Assembly (NCBI RefSeq): GCF_032854445.1
Contig: NC_088301.1
Span: 47,363,116-47,427,115, forward strand
Length of the DNA stretch: 64,000 bases
Origin: Liolophura sinensis
Taxonomy: Eukaryota; Mollusca; Polyplacophora; Chitonida; Chitonidae
Direction: 5' to 3'
Position 1 is the stretch's first letter, and each line of letters opens with the position of its first letter. The notes under the pieces were generated by a model. It had not been told where the DNA came from. It saw only the letters and a program-made list of their open reading frames with translations, and made no database searches. Of the stretch, positions 36,527 through 48,373 are shown one piece after another. The position numbers were made by a program, and so were the translations under genes.

Positions 36527-36690
36527 AATAATAATAATAATGAAGTCAAGGCATCACCACGTAAATGTAAAAGGTTTCACAACCTTTGGATCCACATGCC
36601 AGGAAGATAATAATGCCGGCATGAGGATCGAAAGCTTGCGAAACCTTTTACATCTACGTGGTGATACTTTGACGTCTTTATTATTATAAC
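36527..36690. mobile_element. Inverted-repeat MITE (family A, copy 1)
   Basis: The left arm AATGAAGTCAAGGCATCACC, ACGTAAATGTAAAAGGTTTC pairs with the right arm. The reverse complement of the right arm reads AAGACGTCAAAGTATCACC, ACGTAGATGTAAAAGGTTTC. Arms are about 54 bases with an ATGCCGGCAT loop palindrome. A second copy is at 43192-43421. Confidence 0.78.
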
Positions 36691-36707
36691 TGGTGTAAAG
36701 TATGTCT

Positions 36708-36995
36708 GTTACACACACAAAAAAAAATATTTTGTTATACAGAATTTTATTTAGACTATATTTATTGGTATTACGTGGTAGCGTCTTGACTTCGTTATTA
36801 TTATTGGTATAGACTTTTATACACCACGAAACAGTAAGCTATTTTACGCTTACTGTTAGAAAATATTCTGTTGAATGTAAGAGAAATCCTGTTGCTTTAG
36901 TGATCTAGAATGTGTTCTGCTACTGCAACAGGTTATTCTGTTAAATATAACAAACTTTCTGTTAAAATTAACAGATTATTTTTTTTGTGTGTAAC
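36708..36995. mobile_element. MITE with GTTACACACA ends (family B), carrying a nested family A fragment
   Basis: The ends are GTTACACACACAAAAAAAAA on the left and, as reverse complement of the right, GTTACACACAAAAAAAATAA. Internal CTGTTA and TAACAG words are frequent. A family A right-arm fragment (ACGTGGTAGCGTCTTGACTT then CGTTATTATTATT, about 36774-36806) sits inside. Confidence 0.65.
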
Positions 36996-38999
36996 GTATA
37001 TGCAGTTGAATGAAAGTCTGAACCAAAGATCACCTGCAAACAATTTATGATAATTTAATCAGCCGTAATCATGATGTTACAGTTGTATATTCGTGTACAA
37101 CTTACTTTACCCAGAGCATAATGCCGAACATGTATACCAGGTCATGCAGCAAAGGCATGCTGCGTGCAGAGTGCTAACGTTCATATATTGCATCCCCAAG
37201 TCTAAGCAAACTGCCACGGTAATGGAAACCCAGAGTTACTAGAAGAAATTTAGATTTCATTAATTTTTCATCTAAAGAATGTATCGCCCTGTATGTATAT
37301 TGTCAAATACTCTGTATGTATTATATTGACCTTTATACGCAGCATAGGCTTCAGTATAACACAGGTACGAACACAGAAACTGAGCCATTACTTATTTATA
37401 AGACCAACTTTTTGAATGTGATTAACATACTTTGGAAGCATATTAACAAACAGCAGTACGCAATATTTCTGAAATTGTTTTGTGTTATGCACATATATAT
37501 TTGTTTATTCAGCCGGGACCAGATTTCATATCATATAGACCAATACCGTGCCATATGTTAGCTGAACGAACCATACGTATAGCCTAAAACGTGAACAGAC
37601 TGTCTCAGATGTAAGGATTAATACATGGTATACATGGTAACCTCGAGCTTACATAATATCTGATGACCTCATTTGTTTCCCCATATAACACCAGGGAGAC
37701 GTTGAACTATCAAGTTCACTGTTTATAGTGTCCTCAGGTGTCAAGTGTGGAGAGAAACTGATTACTTGGAGTTAAATAGACATGATGCCACGAAAGCATG
37801 AGCGCCTTTTGTGATAAACTGACAGAATGGTTCTGTTTGGGCGGGTCATCTCCGTTATCAGATCGCCCCATACATGATCAGTTATCGATAAAACATAATC
37901 TTTATATGGGTTGACGTGTATAATGCGCGTATAAGGTTTCCTTGTATCATGGACGTACGCACCACCATGCTTGTATGACACGCGCCTGTGTATTTTTGTG
38001 ACATTAGACTACTTCGAGATTTAATTGAATTGTTGCGATCTCCACTGTTTATTGCTGTTAGTGGTAATAATGTGTCCGTGGGTCAGTGGGAGAACATGTA
38101 TAATTGAAGATAATTGTTCGAGTTTGTTAAGGTGCCATGCACATTTCACATATTCTTTTCAGTCATACACGATACGTGGATATTATTTGATTTAAATCAA
38201 GCTATATGTATATGTATATTTGTTTATGTACCCTTGTAAAATTGCAGGTCGTATAAAAAAATTATACAAGTGCAAGATGTGGAAAACTACTATTTTTTAT
38301 TGATGACGCTTCTATGTATTATTGTATAGATGTCTATTTTGAACCATTGATATTTTACTCCTTTTTTTTCTTATGCAGAAATGTCAAGTCGAAGCTTTTC
38401 TATTATCGCATTGCTTGGAAATTCGCTTTCAGGGCAAAATGCACATGAAACTCTAAGCTATGTGAAAACAATTTGGATTTAAGTATTTTTACATGCTGTT
38501 CAACAAAAAAACATATCTTGTGACATCAGCGGACCATATTATAAATAAACAGTCTTATAATGAATCCAATAATTTAAATAATTTAACTCGGTCAGAGAAA
38601 TTCAGATGAAGTAATCAAACTTTTCAAACAGGTTTTAATTTTGTTTTACGTACAGTACTTCATTTTTACGTTTACTTTTCTTAAAAACAATATCAGTGTA
38701 GCCAAGGAAAGCTTGTATGAGAAAAGACAATAAACATTAAATATAACATTTTCTTGCTTTCCTTTAGTAACAGCGAAAACTGAAGGCATAGGAATTACTT
38801 GGAAGTTAAAAAAGCAACCATGCACCTGTGGTCAGTTTGTTCTTTACGAAACGTTGTGCGTGTTTAAAACATTAAGGAGAACTTTGGAAAAAGCTTAACA
38901 AGATTAGCAAGATAGAAAAAATAAAGAAAGGCACGTACTTCTTAGAACATTTGTTTCAGAAGTAGAAAAGTAATAAAATGTGCATGAGCTATGAGAATA
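36996..38999. other. Intergenic, no gene seen
   Basis: About 2 kb of AT-rich sequence downstream of the kinase gene. I see no exon, RNA gene or defined repeat. Confidence 0.5.
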
Positions 39000-41900
39000 A
39001 AACAGTAGAATCTGTGCGTCGAAACGGACATTCGTATACCAGCCGTCAACCAAAACAGACGTTCCATGCTGGTCAATAATCGCAAGGTCAATTGCCAAAA
39101 CGACACACAAGTAAAAAAAAACATGCAAAGAACTAAGACAGTATATAAAGAAGAAACAGCAAGAGACAAATCAGTTAATTGAAGGTGAATAGCATGCAGT
39201 AAAGCTGTATCACGAAAGAAATCCACTACGTTTGAACATATCTGTAATTTGGCAATTTTGTTTTCTGTTTACAGTTGAAAAGGAAGGTTAAAATATACAA
39301 TCTCCTTGTAAAAGGCAGCCATACCAACAGCACGGGCAAAAAGCGATAGAGAAATATAAGGCAATTAATAATATGGAAAAACTACAGAAAAAAGCTAAAG
39401 GCAAGAAGTTAGGAAGAGGCAATTGATGCTTTCTTATAAAATTACCAATATGTAAACATAATGGCGAAAAGATACAGAGAAAAAGACAAAAACAAAGACA
39501 AGCTGAGAGAATTAGATATTAGTCACAAAATCAAAACAGAAGAAAGTCGTAAGGAAAAAAAATTAGTAATAACACCAAAATGTAAATATAAACAAGATAT
39601 CACTTATGCATGGCAAAAGTGGTAAGTTTGGAACGTGTTCGTCGAAAAGGAAGAAACAAATACAATGTACAAGCAGTGAGAAATAGAAAATAGCAACAGC
39701 AAAAAGGAATTAAGTTGTAGGAAAAGGCAACACATTTGGAATTTTCTTTCCTTCCTTGTATATAGAAGAATATGATGATTGCAAGAAAAAGCAAGCAATA
39801 AATCATCCACCCACTCATTTTGAAACAACTTCTAAACAGAAAAAAGGAAAGCTGAGTGAATAAGACAGCGTCAAAATCAAAAAGGGAAGAAAGATAAAAA
39901 AAGTAAGAAACGAATAATCCACTCGTGGATAAAATGGCAATTTTGGGTACTTGGGTTAAATATATAAAGAAAATGACTAGCCTTAACATCAACAAAAACA
40001 CAAAAAGTATGTAACCCATGAGAATTAACAAATATCATCAACAAAAGGAATAATAGCACGATGCAAGAAAAAGCAAAAAACATCGTCGACCCTTGGCTAC
40101 AGTGGTAATTTTGGAACGTCTTCTCTGTCAAAACAAGACTGAACAAGCTGGGAGAATTTTGAAATTACAGTCAAGAGCAAAAATCAAGCAACAAATCATC
40201 CATCCTTGGCTAAAGTTGTGATTTTGGTTATTACTTTATCTTCAGACAAGCAATTTTAGGAAGAAAGGTTGACTTTGTTATTATCTTCGTACAAAATATT
40301 ATCAAAAACATCAAAATGTAAACATAAAGGTGAAAAGCAAAAAAGACAAGAAGCATATATCCATGGCAAACGGGGCAATTTTCGGAAAGTGTTCTCCCTC
40401 AAAACAGACGAAACAAATACAAGCTGGGAGAATTAGAAATTAGTATGAACAACGAAAAGGAAAACAGTCAAAAGAAAAAAGCAAGCAACAAATCGCCCAT
40501 GCTGGTCGCTGTCGTATAAGTGAGATATTCTTGAATACAGGCGTAAAACAAATCAAATAGATAAATAAATAGAAGTTAACAACCAAGAGGCAGAAAAAAA
40601 AAAGTTTTCAAGAAAGCAACGAATGACACACCCTTAATTAAGTAGTAATTTGGAACTTGTTTCCCCCAAAATATTAACAGAAAAAGTACAATCATGGAGA
40701 ATAAGGCAGTGTTATAGACAGCGACAAGAAAGAAAGTAGGCAAACTAAGTAAATTAAACAACACTAAAAGGCAAAAAGAAATACATGCCGGATGACTGTA
40801 GGGAAAAAAAAAAAACAACAAACAACAAATCATTCACACGACTAAAGTGGTTATTTTGGATGCTTGGTCTTTAAAAAAGGCGGGAGAATTAGACAATGTT
40901 ATCAGCCAGTCTGGAAAAGAATGTGTGATAATTAAAGTACCATCAAGAAATAGAATGGTCTCATGATTACCAGAAAAAGCCAAAAATAATTCTCCTCTGA
41001 CTAATGAGGTAAATTTGGTAGCTGCTTTTCTCTTAAGATATAAGCACTAGAGGAAAAAGTATGCTTTTGAGAGTATCTGTGGCTAGTGGTAATTTTGGTA
41101 CTTACTTTTTCTTCAGATAAGCAAGAAATGACGAAAGTATGCCTTTATGATTATCTGTAGACAAAATATTAATGAAAACACGAAAATCTGAGCATTTAGA
41201 TGAAGATCAAACAGGACATCATATATCCGTGGCGAAAATGATAATTTTTTGGCTTTTTCCCTCAAAACAGAAGAAACAAGCTGCAAGAATTAGACATTAG
41301 TAACAAAAACAAGAAATGAGAAAATTCCAGGAAAAACAAGCAACACATTGTCCACCGCTGGTTAGATGGTAATTTTGGTACTTGCTGTTTCTCATGATAA
41401 GCAATAAAGGAAGAAATTACACCTTGTGATTATCTGTGTACGGAATGTTAGTGAAAGCGTCAAAACAAACATAAAAGCAAAAAATTTATCATATGCGTGG
41501 AAAAATGGTAATTTTGGATCTTGTTTTCCACTATAAATGCAGGAAAATCAAAACTGATACAATCTGGGAGAATTTGGACCATTCTACATGAAAGAAAGCA
41601 TTTAAGGTATGAGGAAGAACAGCATGATTGCAAGAAGAAGCGAGCAACAAATAATTCACTCCTGGGTAAAGTGGTCATTTTGGAACTTGGTCTTCTTCAA
41701 AACAGAAAAAAGGAAGTTGAGTGAATTAGACATTAGCATCAACAGTACAACGAAGAAAGTTACTTGATAAAGTAACAAACAAATAATCCACTCGTGGATA
41801 AAATGGCAATTTTGGGTACTTGTTTCTTGTTAAAAATATATAAAGAAAATTACAAGCATTAGTAGGAACAAAAACAAGAAAGTATATAAGCTTTGAGAAT

Positions 41901-42800
41901 TAACAAATATTATCATCAGCAAAAGATATAATACCATGATTCAAGAATAGGCAAGCAACAAATCATCCACCCTTGATTGTGGCTACAGTGGTAATTTTCG
42001 TTCGTACTTTATCTTCAGACAAGCAATATAGTAAGAAAGTATTCATTTGTGAGTATCTGTGTATAAATATTAGTAAAAACACCAGAATGTAAATATGAAC
42101 ATGTTCTCTCTTTAAAACAGAAGAAATCCAAAGAAATACAAGACAGGGAGAATTGGACAATTCTTTCAACAGCAACAAGAAACAAAGTTATAGGAAAAGG
42201 CAAGCTATAATTCTATTCTTTGTTTCTTGCTTTCTTTCAGATATATGTGAAAAACTGGGGCGTAGATTTAAAATAAAACAACAGAAAAACAGCAAACAGT
42301 GTCAAAAGCACTTAAAGAAAACACAGCAAAAGTTGTATGAGCGAGCAAAACATCTGTGTACTCCGTGTTAAAGTGGTAATTTTAGCACTTGTGGGTTTTC
42401 CTAAAATATATATAAGAAAAACATATGCTGGTAAACTTAGACGAAGAATAAAGGAATAAAGTTGTAAGAAAAGCAATCAACAAATTAAGAAGGGGACATA
42501 AGTAAAGAAAAACAAAACAACAAATCAACCAACCCTAGCTGAAGACATTGTCATATTAACAACGAAAAGGAAAAAGTTGTAATAAAAAGAAAGCAGATGC
42601 CTTGACTAAATTTGTAAATATGATAGGGCTTCTTGCTATCTCGTAACAGATGCTCAGAAAAAAAAGATAATCTCTATATACAAATCATGTTAGTGAGAAC
42701 TATAATGTACAAACAATAGCAGAGAAATAAAGAAAAACAATGAATAAGCGATCAACCAAGAGCAAGAAACAAATCATTCACTCTTGTATGCAAAAGGTTG
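39000..42800. repeat. Decayed complex tandem array of about 130-185-bp monomers
   Basis: The anchor GGTAATTTTGG or close variants recurs at about 39621, 39935, 40103, 40217, 40374, 41087, 41239, 41367, 41506, 41671, 41803, 41988 and 42373. Each is followed by either a TTATCTTCAGACAAGCAA-type block or a CAAAACAGAAGAAACAAG then CTGGGAGAATTAGA-type block. The two block types alternate around 41087-41506 (type-to-type spacing about 280). A longer segment, 39910-40110, closely matches 41778-41990, an offset of about 1,868 bases. The plus strand is strongly A-rich. Open minus-strand frames (for example 39600-40031) reflect this composition and are not genes. Confidence 0.72.
40503..40572 (+). repeat. 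SINE tail fragment, family 1
   Basis: GCTGGTCGCTGTCGTATAAG, then GATATTCTTGAATACAGG and AATCAAATAGATAAATAAAT match the family 1 tail. It is inserted in the tandem array. Confidence 0.65.
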
Positions 42801-43191
42801 CTTTAGAGCTGTTAAGGAAGTAACTACTCATATACAGGCCTAATTCCCTCTTTAAACTTTTGGTAGGCTGCTTGAAGAGAAATAAAATAGGCAATCTTTT
42901 CGTATAAATTAAATATATAAATATAATAATAAATTAATAATAAATATTTAATATAAATTAAATGAATGAGAATATGGAATGGTAAGAATCAAGGAAAAAA
43001 AAGGCATTCATTTCTATAGAAGTTACCTTAATTTGTTTCCTACATGTCCGTGCAACATGACACAGCGAGTAATGGTCACTATGTCGCGTCAGTGACGTCA
43101 TAATCACTTGTGAAATCATGCCCATCACATGATACGTTCTAGCTAGGCTACTAATTGGATAACAGCACAATACATTACTTACATGTACGTG

Positions 43192-43282
43192 GGTTGAGTA
43201 GTAATAACAATGAAGTCGAGGCATCACCACGTAGGCCTGAATGTAAAAGGTTTCACAAGCTTTCTATCCTCGTGCCGGGGTC

Positions 43283-43366
<84 letters not shown>

Positions 43367-43421
43367 GAAACCTTTTAGATTTAAGTGGTGATGCCTCAAC
43401 TTCAATATTATTAACACAATA
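43192..43421. mobile_element. Inverted-repeat MITE (family A, copy 2) with (TA)n loop
   Basis: The left arm AATGAAGTCGAGGCATCACC, ACGTAGG, ATGTAAAAGGTTTCACAA pairs with the right arm TTGTGAAACCTTTTAGAT, AAGTGGTGATGCCTCAACTT. The same family occurs at 36527-36690. The loop is expanded by a TA run of about 77 bases (43287-43363). Confidence 0.8.
43287..43363. repeat. (TA)n microsatellite in MITE loop
   Basis: An uninterrupted TA run of about 38 units, with MITE arms on both sides. Confidence 0.95.
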
Positions 43422-43935
43422 CATGCTTGCACTACCTACAAAGCTTGTAACAAAACGTTCCATTTCAACGTGATGCGAGGATCCCACATTTCATCATTTT
43501 ATTCCGTATGATGGAGCAATTTATTTAGAGGATTTGTTTTGTCAAATGAGTTATGTTTTAAGTTTTATCGGTACTATATACATGTATTCATTTTCAGCTT
43601 TCTTTTGCCTGGCGTCCTTCTTGATTTCACATCGCTAGTGTAGTTAATGGAAAAGAAGAAACAAAAACGTTTACCACAATTGGTCTGTGTGATGCTCGCC
43701 ATGATGGACTGACTCTCTGAATGTTAAAGACCCTATAAATTCATCGACAACATGCACAGTTACATGAATAAAGACTGACGACATAACTAGCTTCCTCCGG
43801 ACGAGAACATCTGGATGGAAATCAAATTCCACCTTAAGGTGCTATAGGGTGAAGTTGGGTGGAGACAACTGAATTTTCACTAGGTTGAAATTTCAATTTA
43901 AAACAATAAGCCAAAATGGCGAATACATAAATAAA

Positions 43936-44690
43936 TAAATGAATAAATAAATAAATAAATAAATAAAAATAATTGAGGGATATTTCTAAGCCACGACATA
44001 CAGAGTTGTAAAAGGGACAGGTGGTTTTCTTTTTTCAAGTATACGTTCCTCATTTTTTGACTGTCTCAGTTGGAGTCTTTCAGACGGGAAAGAAAGAAAA
44101 ACTCACAGAAAAGGAGATCAGGTGGGTGTTTTTCATTTTTTATTATTATTATTTTTTTTTTTTTGGAAGCAGACGGAAATAAACAGAGAAACTCCCAGAA
44201 AAAGTGATCGGCTTTTTTTAAGCAGACGAAAAAAAAAAAAATTAAAGACTCGGAAAGAGTCGGATTACGTTTTGCTTCGCGCTTTTGTTGAGGCACTTCT
44301 GTATGTGACACTGTCATTGGATGATTATCTCGCGGTTCGAGATAACTAAGTTAGGCCCCGAGTTAACCAGCCAAGCGTCTGACCACAAGTAAGGGGGGGC
44401 TATCGCGATTTAGATGAAACCACGAACCAAGTTGTAATCCGTCTGGCTCATTGTCTCCGGGCCCGAGATCGTTTTCCGGGAGGTTTTCTTTCTTTTTTTT
44501 TATTCGTCTACTTAAAAAAAATAAAAACCAGCAAAAGTGGAAAAAATATAAAAAAAAACGTACCTGGTGAAAAAAAAAAGAAAAAGAAAAAGAAAACCGC
44601 CATGTCCCTTTTACTGCTCCGTATGTCGTGGCCTAGAGATTTCCCTCAATTATTTTTATATATTTATTTATTCATTTATTTTTTTTTAGC
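43936..44690. mobile_element. Foldback element upstream of the Rab gene
   Basis: About 100-base arms: left (43936-44035) AATAATTGAGGGA, GCCACGACATACAGAG, GTAAAAGGGACAGGTGG. The reverse complement of the right arm (44590-44690) reads AATAATTGAGGGA, GCCACGACATACGGAG, GTAAAAGGGACATGGCGG. The (ATAA)n edges are part of the pairing. Inside are three or four diverged subrepeats of the form CAGACGGGAAAGAAAGAAAA followed by CTCNNAGAAAA-GATC, on both strands. No transposase is visible. Confidence 0.75.
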
Positions 44691-45055
44691 GCTCTAAGGG
44701 GAGTTAAGCCAGTTTCGATTATAAAGTTTGGCTATGAAAAAAAGGAAAACAACTTTATTGTGTTATTTTTCAACCACTTCAGCCACATATGGGGATGCAA
44801 TAGTACTTCTTCCACATACGTATCACAATATATATTATGTTTAAATATTTGTGACAGAGGGTATTGCAGAAAACGTACGCCAACGAAAACTGGGATTTTT
44901 TTTTTCATTTTGCCTTTCGACTTTGACCAGCTTCCGCTTGAAACGTCACTTCCGCTCTGATGGTTGGATGACGAATAGGCCTTGTTTTGATGTGTAATTT
45001 AGTACACATGTAACGTAGACTTAGATCAGAGCTGTCCAGTTTTAAATCTGTCAAA
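44691..45055 (+). promoter_or_regulatory. 5' flank of the Rab gene
   Basis: About 360 bases between the foldback element and the Rab start codon. No TATA box was recognised near the ATG. The leader TCTGTCAAA-ATG-GC has A at -3 and G at +4, a good initiation context. Confidence 0.45.
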
Positions 45056-48000
45056 ATGGCCACGTATCACTCTTCAGCTTTAGACGGGGATGATTCCTTT
45101 GATTTCCTGTTTAAAATCGTTCTCATCGGCGATGCTGGTGTCGGGAAAACCTGTGTCGTCCAGCGGTTCAAGTCTGGCACTTATGTCGAGAAGCACGGCA
45201 GCACGATTGGCGTTGATTTCACGATGAAAACGTTAACTATAGATGGAAAACTAGTAAAGGCACGTTCATCATTGCAACTTCTTTCTCTTTCGGATCAGCT
45301 TATGAAATAATCTGGTATTGACAATTGAATGTATTCGTTCAATTCGTTTTTGAATTTAGGTGTCTGACAAAGACATGGATGTCATAGTAATGAAAGTGAG
45401 GTTTGACGTTCAATAGCATGACAGTGATAGTGATACCGTCAGATGCAATGGCTGTTTCTTTGGTTGCCAAATTACCAGTCAGTGTTGCAGTGAGATCCAG
45501 ACATCACATGAGGTTACTTAGTTTTGATGTCTGTATTACATCGATACATGTAGTGCAATTTAAATCGATTGATTCTACATGCATATTTGAAGATCTGAGA
45601 TTGTTTTCACTCGTTTCCAGTTTATGATTATGCTCAGCTTGGGTTTAGTCTTTAATATATTGTGTCATATATGCAAATTGTCCCACTGTTTTAACATGGG
45701 CTTATGTAAGGACACTTGTATGCCAGCATTGGTGTTTCGATGCATATTGTACTAGTGTTTTAACAGAGGCTTATGTAAAAGTAATTAAGTGACAGTTAGC
45801 AGTTCAGCTATTGAAATACTATAATCCAAATAGTTTCAAAACTGTTTGGTTGGCATTTGTGTTGAGAGTGGCAAGTATAAAGTGCATATGTATCTCTTAT
45901 GGTTAAGAGGTGCGCATACATTATGTACCCCATACTTGTATATGCATATCATTGATGGAACTTACCCTTTTGAGATAGCTAAGTGGAGAGCAGATGATTT
46001 TCAAAAATCGCCCTCCTAAAAGTTGACTTGACATAAAATCAAGTAATTTCTGAAAAATGCTTGCCCTTTGAAATAGTTTGTATTCCTCACCTAGTTAAAT
46101 ATGCATGTACATGTATGCAGCAGTACAACATGTCTGGTTTCAAAATAATATTTTATATAACAAATACACCAAGAAATTACGATTTTAAATTGGATGTAAA
46201 ACTTTTGTCCATACCTAACATAGATTGTTGTGATACTCATAGCCTGTGAAATCACCTGTAGCGATGAATGGACAGTGAAGTAAAGCAAAGTTATTTTTTA
46301 AAATATTGCTTGCCTTTCATTTTGCTTTCATGTGGCAAATAGGAAAGTGTTGAGTTCCAGTATTGCATGTATATAATTTAAGTCTTAGCACACAAGCAAG
46401 GCTTGTGTTTTTGATGCTGATGAGTCATTCAGTTTTGTCAGTTCTCTTTGTATTTTTGTGTGTTTCTCCTCTTTAGCTTCAGATCTGGGATACAGCTGGA
46501 CAAGAACGATTTAGAACTATCACACAGAGCTACTACAGAAGTGCCAATGGAGTCATTGTAGCTTATGACATAACTAAGAAGATGACATTTGAAAGTCTAC
46601 CTCGATGGCTCGAAGATGTAAAGAAATATGCTGGTAGTAATGTGGTCCAACTGCTTGTAGGTAAGCTAGGCTTTTGGTAATTTTTGTTTTTATCATTTAA
46701 CCACAAGGTATTTATATTTTATCTGTCGGCCATTAGATGGTTTAGTCTGTGGATGGCTCAGGGAGATATTGTTTGGAAGTTTGTAGAAGATATACCCTGT
46801 AATAACAAAATGTTTGCCTTAAGTACATAAAGCATGGCATTTCCGTACATTCTCGTCATGTTATTTTCACATCTTGAAGCCATCACAGACGATCTCAACA
46901 TGTATTTATAAGTAAAATTTGTAAATGCATATTTTCTATGAATGTCAGAACTGAAAGCTGCTGTTGTCATACTCGGGATATTTATAACATCATAACAGCA
47001 TAAAAGCATATGCCAAGCATTGTAAAAATTTCTTTCTGTAGTAGAGATTGCAAATTTTACATATTAAGTGGTTATGACCCTTCAAATGCAAAGATTAATA
47101 TATACATGTGTGTTAGCATTTTTCAATGATTTCAGGAAATAAAAAAGACCTAGAGGAGATGCGAGAGGTGAATGTGGCAGATGCTCATGCCTTCGCACAA
47201 CAACAGGGTATGATGGATATGTTAGAGACCAGTGCAAAGGACAACACAAATATTGATGAAGCTTTCCTGAAAATGGCCAAGGTTGGTACTTGCTAGTGGT
47301 TAAAAGTTAAAGCTTTTTGGTCCCCGAGACTCACAAGGTGCGCGTTCAAAACTGGTAATGGATTTCCCGTCTCTCACTGGTTTGGGGGACTTGGTGACAA
47401 TAAGTTATTGACGACTTTCATGTGGCTGACTGAGCAGTCTAGTGTTACTTGACATTCACTAAGATGTTATGCATATCTTAATATCACGTGGTAACTTGCC
47501 ACAAGTCGGTTGTTCTCTCTAGTCATTAAGAATTCTTTGATATGTATTACTCACCTCCATTGTATAAGTGAAAAATTCTTGAGTATGACATCAAACGACA
47601 ATCAGATAAATAATTATATGTCTTTGTTATTTATTTGATATTTATTTACATACATGTGTTTGATTTTTACTTAACACAGTTCTCAACAAGTTTTTCCTTA
47701 TGCAATGGTGGTTAGTGTTATGAGTGGATGATACCAGAGTACAGATATCTTAGTGCATGTACCTTGCTGAATCGGTTGTCTTCAGACCTCACTCTAAGAG
47801 CATAGGACAGGCCATTAGCCAGTAATGTCCCATGCTCATACCCGCCTTTTGCTGTATATTGTCACGGGCAACTGAATTGACAATTTGATGATTTCCTTCA
47901 CCCATCAATTGAGTATTCCTAACTTTGCTGTTAAGCCTAATGAAATAAACAGACAAATGGCTTTGACGTGGAGTATGAGGTTTTAGGAAGGAAATATTTA

Positions 48001-48373
48001 TGGTACCGTTGAAAGGAGTAAGCTAAAAAGGAAATACAGTTTCAGATAGAAGTTATGAGATTCATGTAGCTTAGCGCACAGGCCCTTGTATCAGTTATCT
48101 GCCCCTCCCTTCTTACAACATGGGTACATTGTACTTGACTGTCGGTATAATGTGTACATAAAAATGGTTGGACAGATCACTGTGATACAAGACTTGAAGC
48201 GAATGTGGCTTAGTGGACCTGTTTAAAGAGCCAGTAATGTAATATTCATGTTTGGTTGTCAGGAGCTGAAGAGAATTCATGGTGGGGATTCTGGTTTGGA
48301 CAATAGCAACACTGGTAGTATCAACCTCAACACGAAGTCTGTTGGAATGGGATGGCCTTGCTGTGGAAGCTAA
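45056..48373 (+). CDS. RAB43: Rab43/Rab19-like small GTPase, complete
   Basis: Small GTPase of the Rab family. Rab43/Rab19 proteins act in Golgi/ER trafficking and phagosome maturation. Four exons, 45056-45259, 46477-46660, 47136-47281 and 48263-48373, give 214 residues (human RAB43 has 212). Motifs: P-loop GDAGVGKT (25-32), switch [13 protein letters not shown] around T50, [11 protein letters not shown] (72-82), NKKD (131-134, the NKxD guanine motif) and ETSAK (160-164). The end WPCCGS has two adjacent cysteines (211-212) for geranylgeranylation. The words [17 protein letters not shown] and YAGSN match Rab43/Rab19 closely. Intron 1 must use a GC donor (GTAAAG|GCACGT) to keep the invariant VKLQIWD strand. 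A GT six bases earlier would delete V-K. Rab43 versus Rab19 or an ancestral form is not resolved. Confidence 0.92.
47310..47616 (+). mobile_element. Degenerate SINE in Rab intron 3
   Basis: A B-box-like GTGCGCGTTCAAAACTGG lies near the start, and the tail is GTATAAGTGAAAAATTCTTG, AGTATGACATCAAACG, ATCAGATAAATAATT. The length and tail fit family 1. The middle is unrecognisable. Confidence 0.5.

Noticed and set aside
39600..40146. Hydrophobic minus-strand ORFs that look like membrane proteins
   Set aside because: The plus strand is A-rich here, so the minus strand encodes F, L, S and Y by composition. The frames fall in the decayed tandem array.
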